Both the position numbers and the translations under genes were made by a program. The notes under the pieces are model-generated. The model was not told where the DNA came from, did not search any database, and saw only the letters and a program-made list of their open reading frames with translations. A stretch of 6,890 bases of DNA, from contig CALFYN010000412.1 of assembly GCA_937952345.1 (NCBI GenBank), positions 1-6,890 of the forward strand. Reading direction: 5' to 3'. This document shows, in pieces, positions 6,834 through 6,890 of the stretch (its first letter is position 1; the number at the start of each line of letters is the position of its first letter). Source of the DNA: an uncultured Acidobacteriota bacterium (GTDB taxonomy: Bacteria; Acidobacteriota; Terriglobia; Bryobacterales; Bryobacteraceae).

Positions 6834-6890
6834 TTGAAGATTTCGCCAAGGATTGCCTGTTCCGATGTGGCTGGCAACAACCAGACGTTC
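6834..6890 (+). CDS. unidentified protein, N-terminal 19 codons (partial)
   Basis: The frame opens with TTG and runs without a stop through the right edge, giving MKISPRIACSDVAGNNQTF. AGGAG sits 9 nt upstream. The peptide shows no clear signal peptide or recognised motif, and too little is visible to name a family. It is transcribed away from the NHL/SLH gene. A 22-codon ORF (6769-6837) ends on a TGA that overlaps this TTG (TTGA). The frame could be spurious; the well-placed ribosome binding site is the main support. Confidence 0.4.
   Translation, partial: MKISPRIACSDVAGNNQTF

Overview
The window looks like a chromosomal segment of an Acidobacteriota bacterium, most plausibly of the Solibacter/Bryobacter type. 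This is inferred from protein architecture and gene order, not from a marker gene. The main pointer is a large secreted protein that combines an NHL propeller, a BACON domain, three SLH repeats and a C-terminal IPT-like domain. The coding DNA is moderately GC-rich with no obvious break in composition. I see no tRNA, rRNA, CRISPR array, insertion sequence or phage gene.

Left part, plus strand (1-2755): the 3' end of tilS (tRNA-Ile lysidine synthetase) runs in from the left edge. After 75 bp comes a complete ftsH (membrane AAA+ zinc protease). A HAD-family phosphatase follows, whose GTG start overlaps the ftsH stop by 4 nt (GTGA). tilS next to ftsH is a recurring bacterial arrangement. The phosphatase is probably translated by coupling to ftsH.

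Middle, minus strand (2761-4200): one long gene ends only 5 bp from the phosphatase stop, so the two converge. It encodes an unusual fusion: an N-terminal DoxX-like four-helix membrane domain, a fifth hydrophobic segment headed by a twin-arginine motif, and a C-terminal barrel domain. The barrel begins like an aldo/keto reductase but seems to lack that family's catalytic tetrad. This is the least ordinary gene here.

Right part, minus strand (4325-6502): the NHL-BACON-SLH-IPT protein carries a signal peptide and is presumably exported and bound to the cell surface. It lies 124 bp upstream of the DoxX fusion on the same strand; co-transcription is possible but not shown.

Right edge (6503-6890): a gap of about 330 bp separates this gene from a divergent partial reading frame with a good ribosome binding site and a TTG start at 6834. 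Only 19 codons of it are visible. The gap holds a 7-bp-arm inverted repeat, a tandem TTGACC pair, a possible -10 box and a 22-codon upstream ORF that overlaps the TTG start.

The ftsH-side genes are housekeeping. The two minus-strand genes look like lineage-specific envelope functions. I found no defence or mobile system; the DoxX-barrel fusion is the best candidate for undescribed biology.
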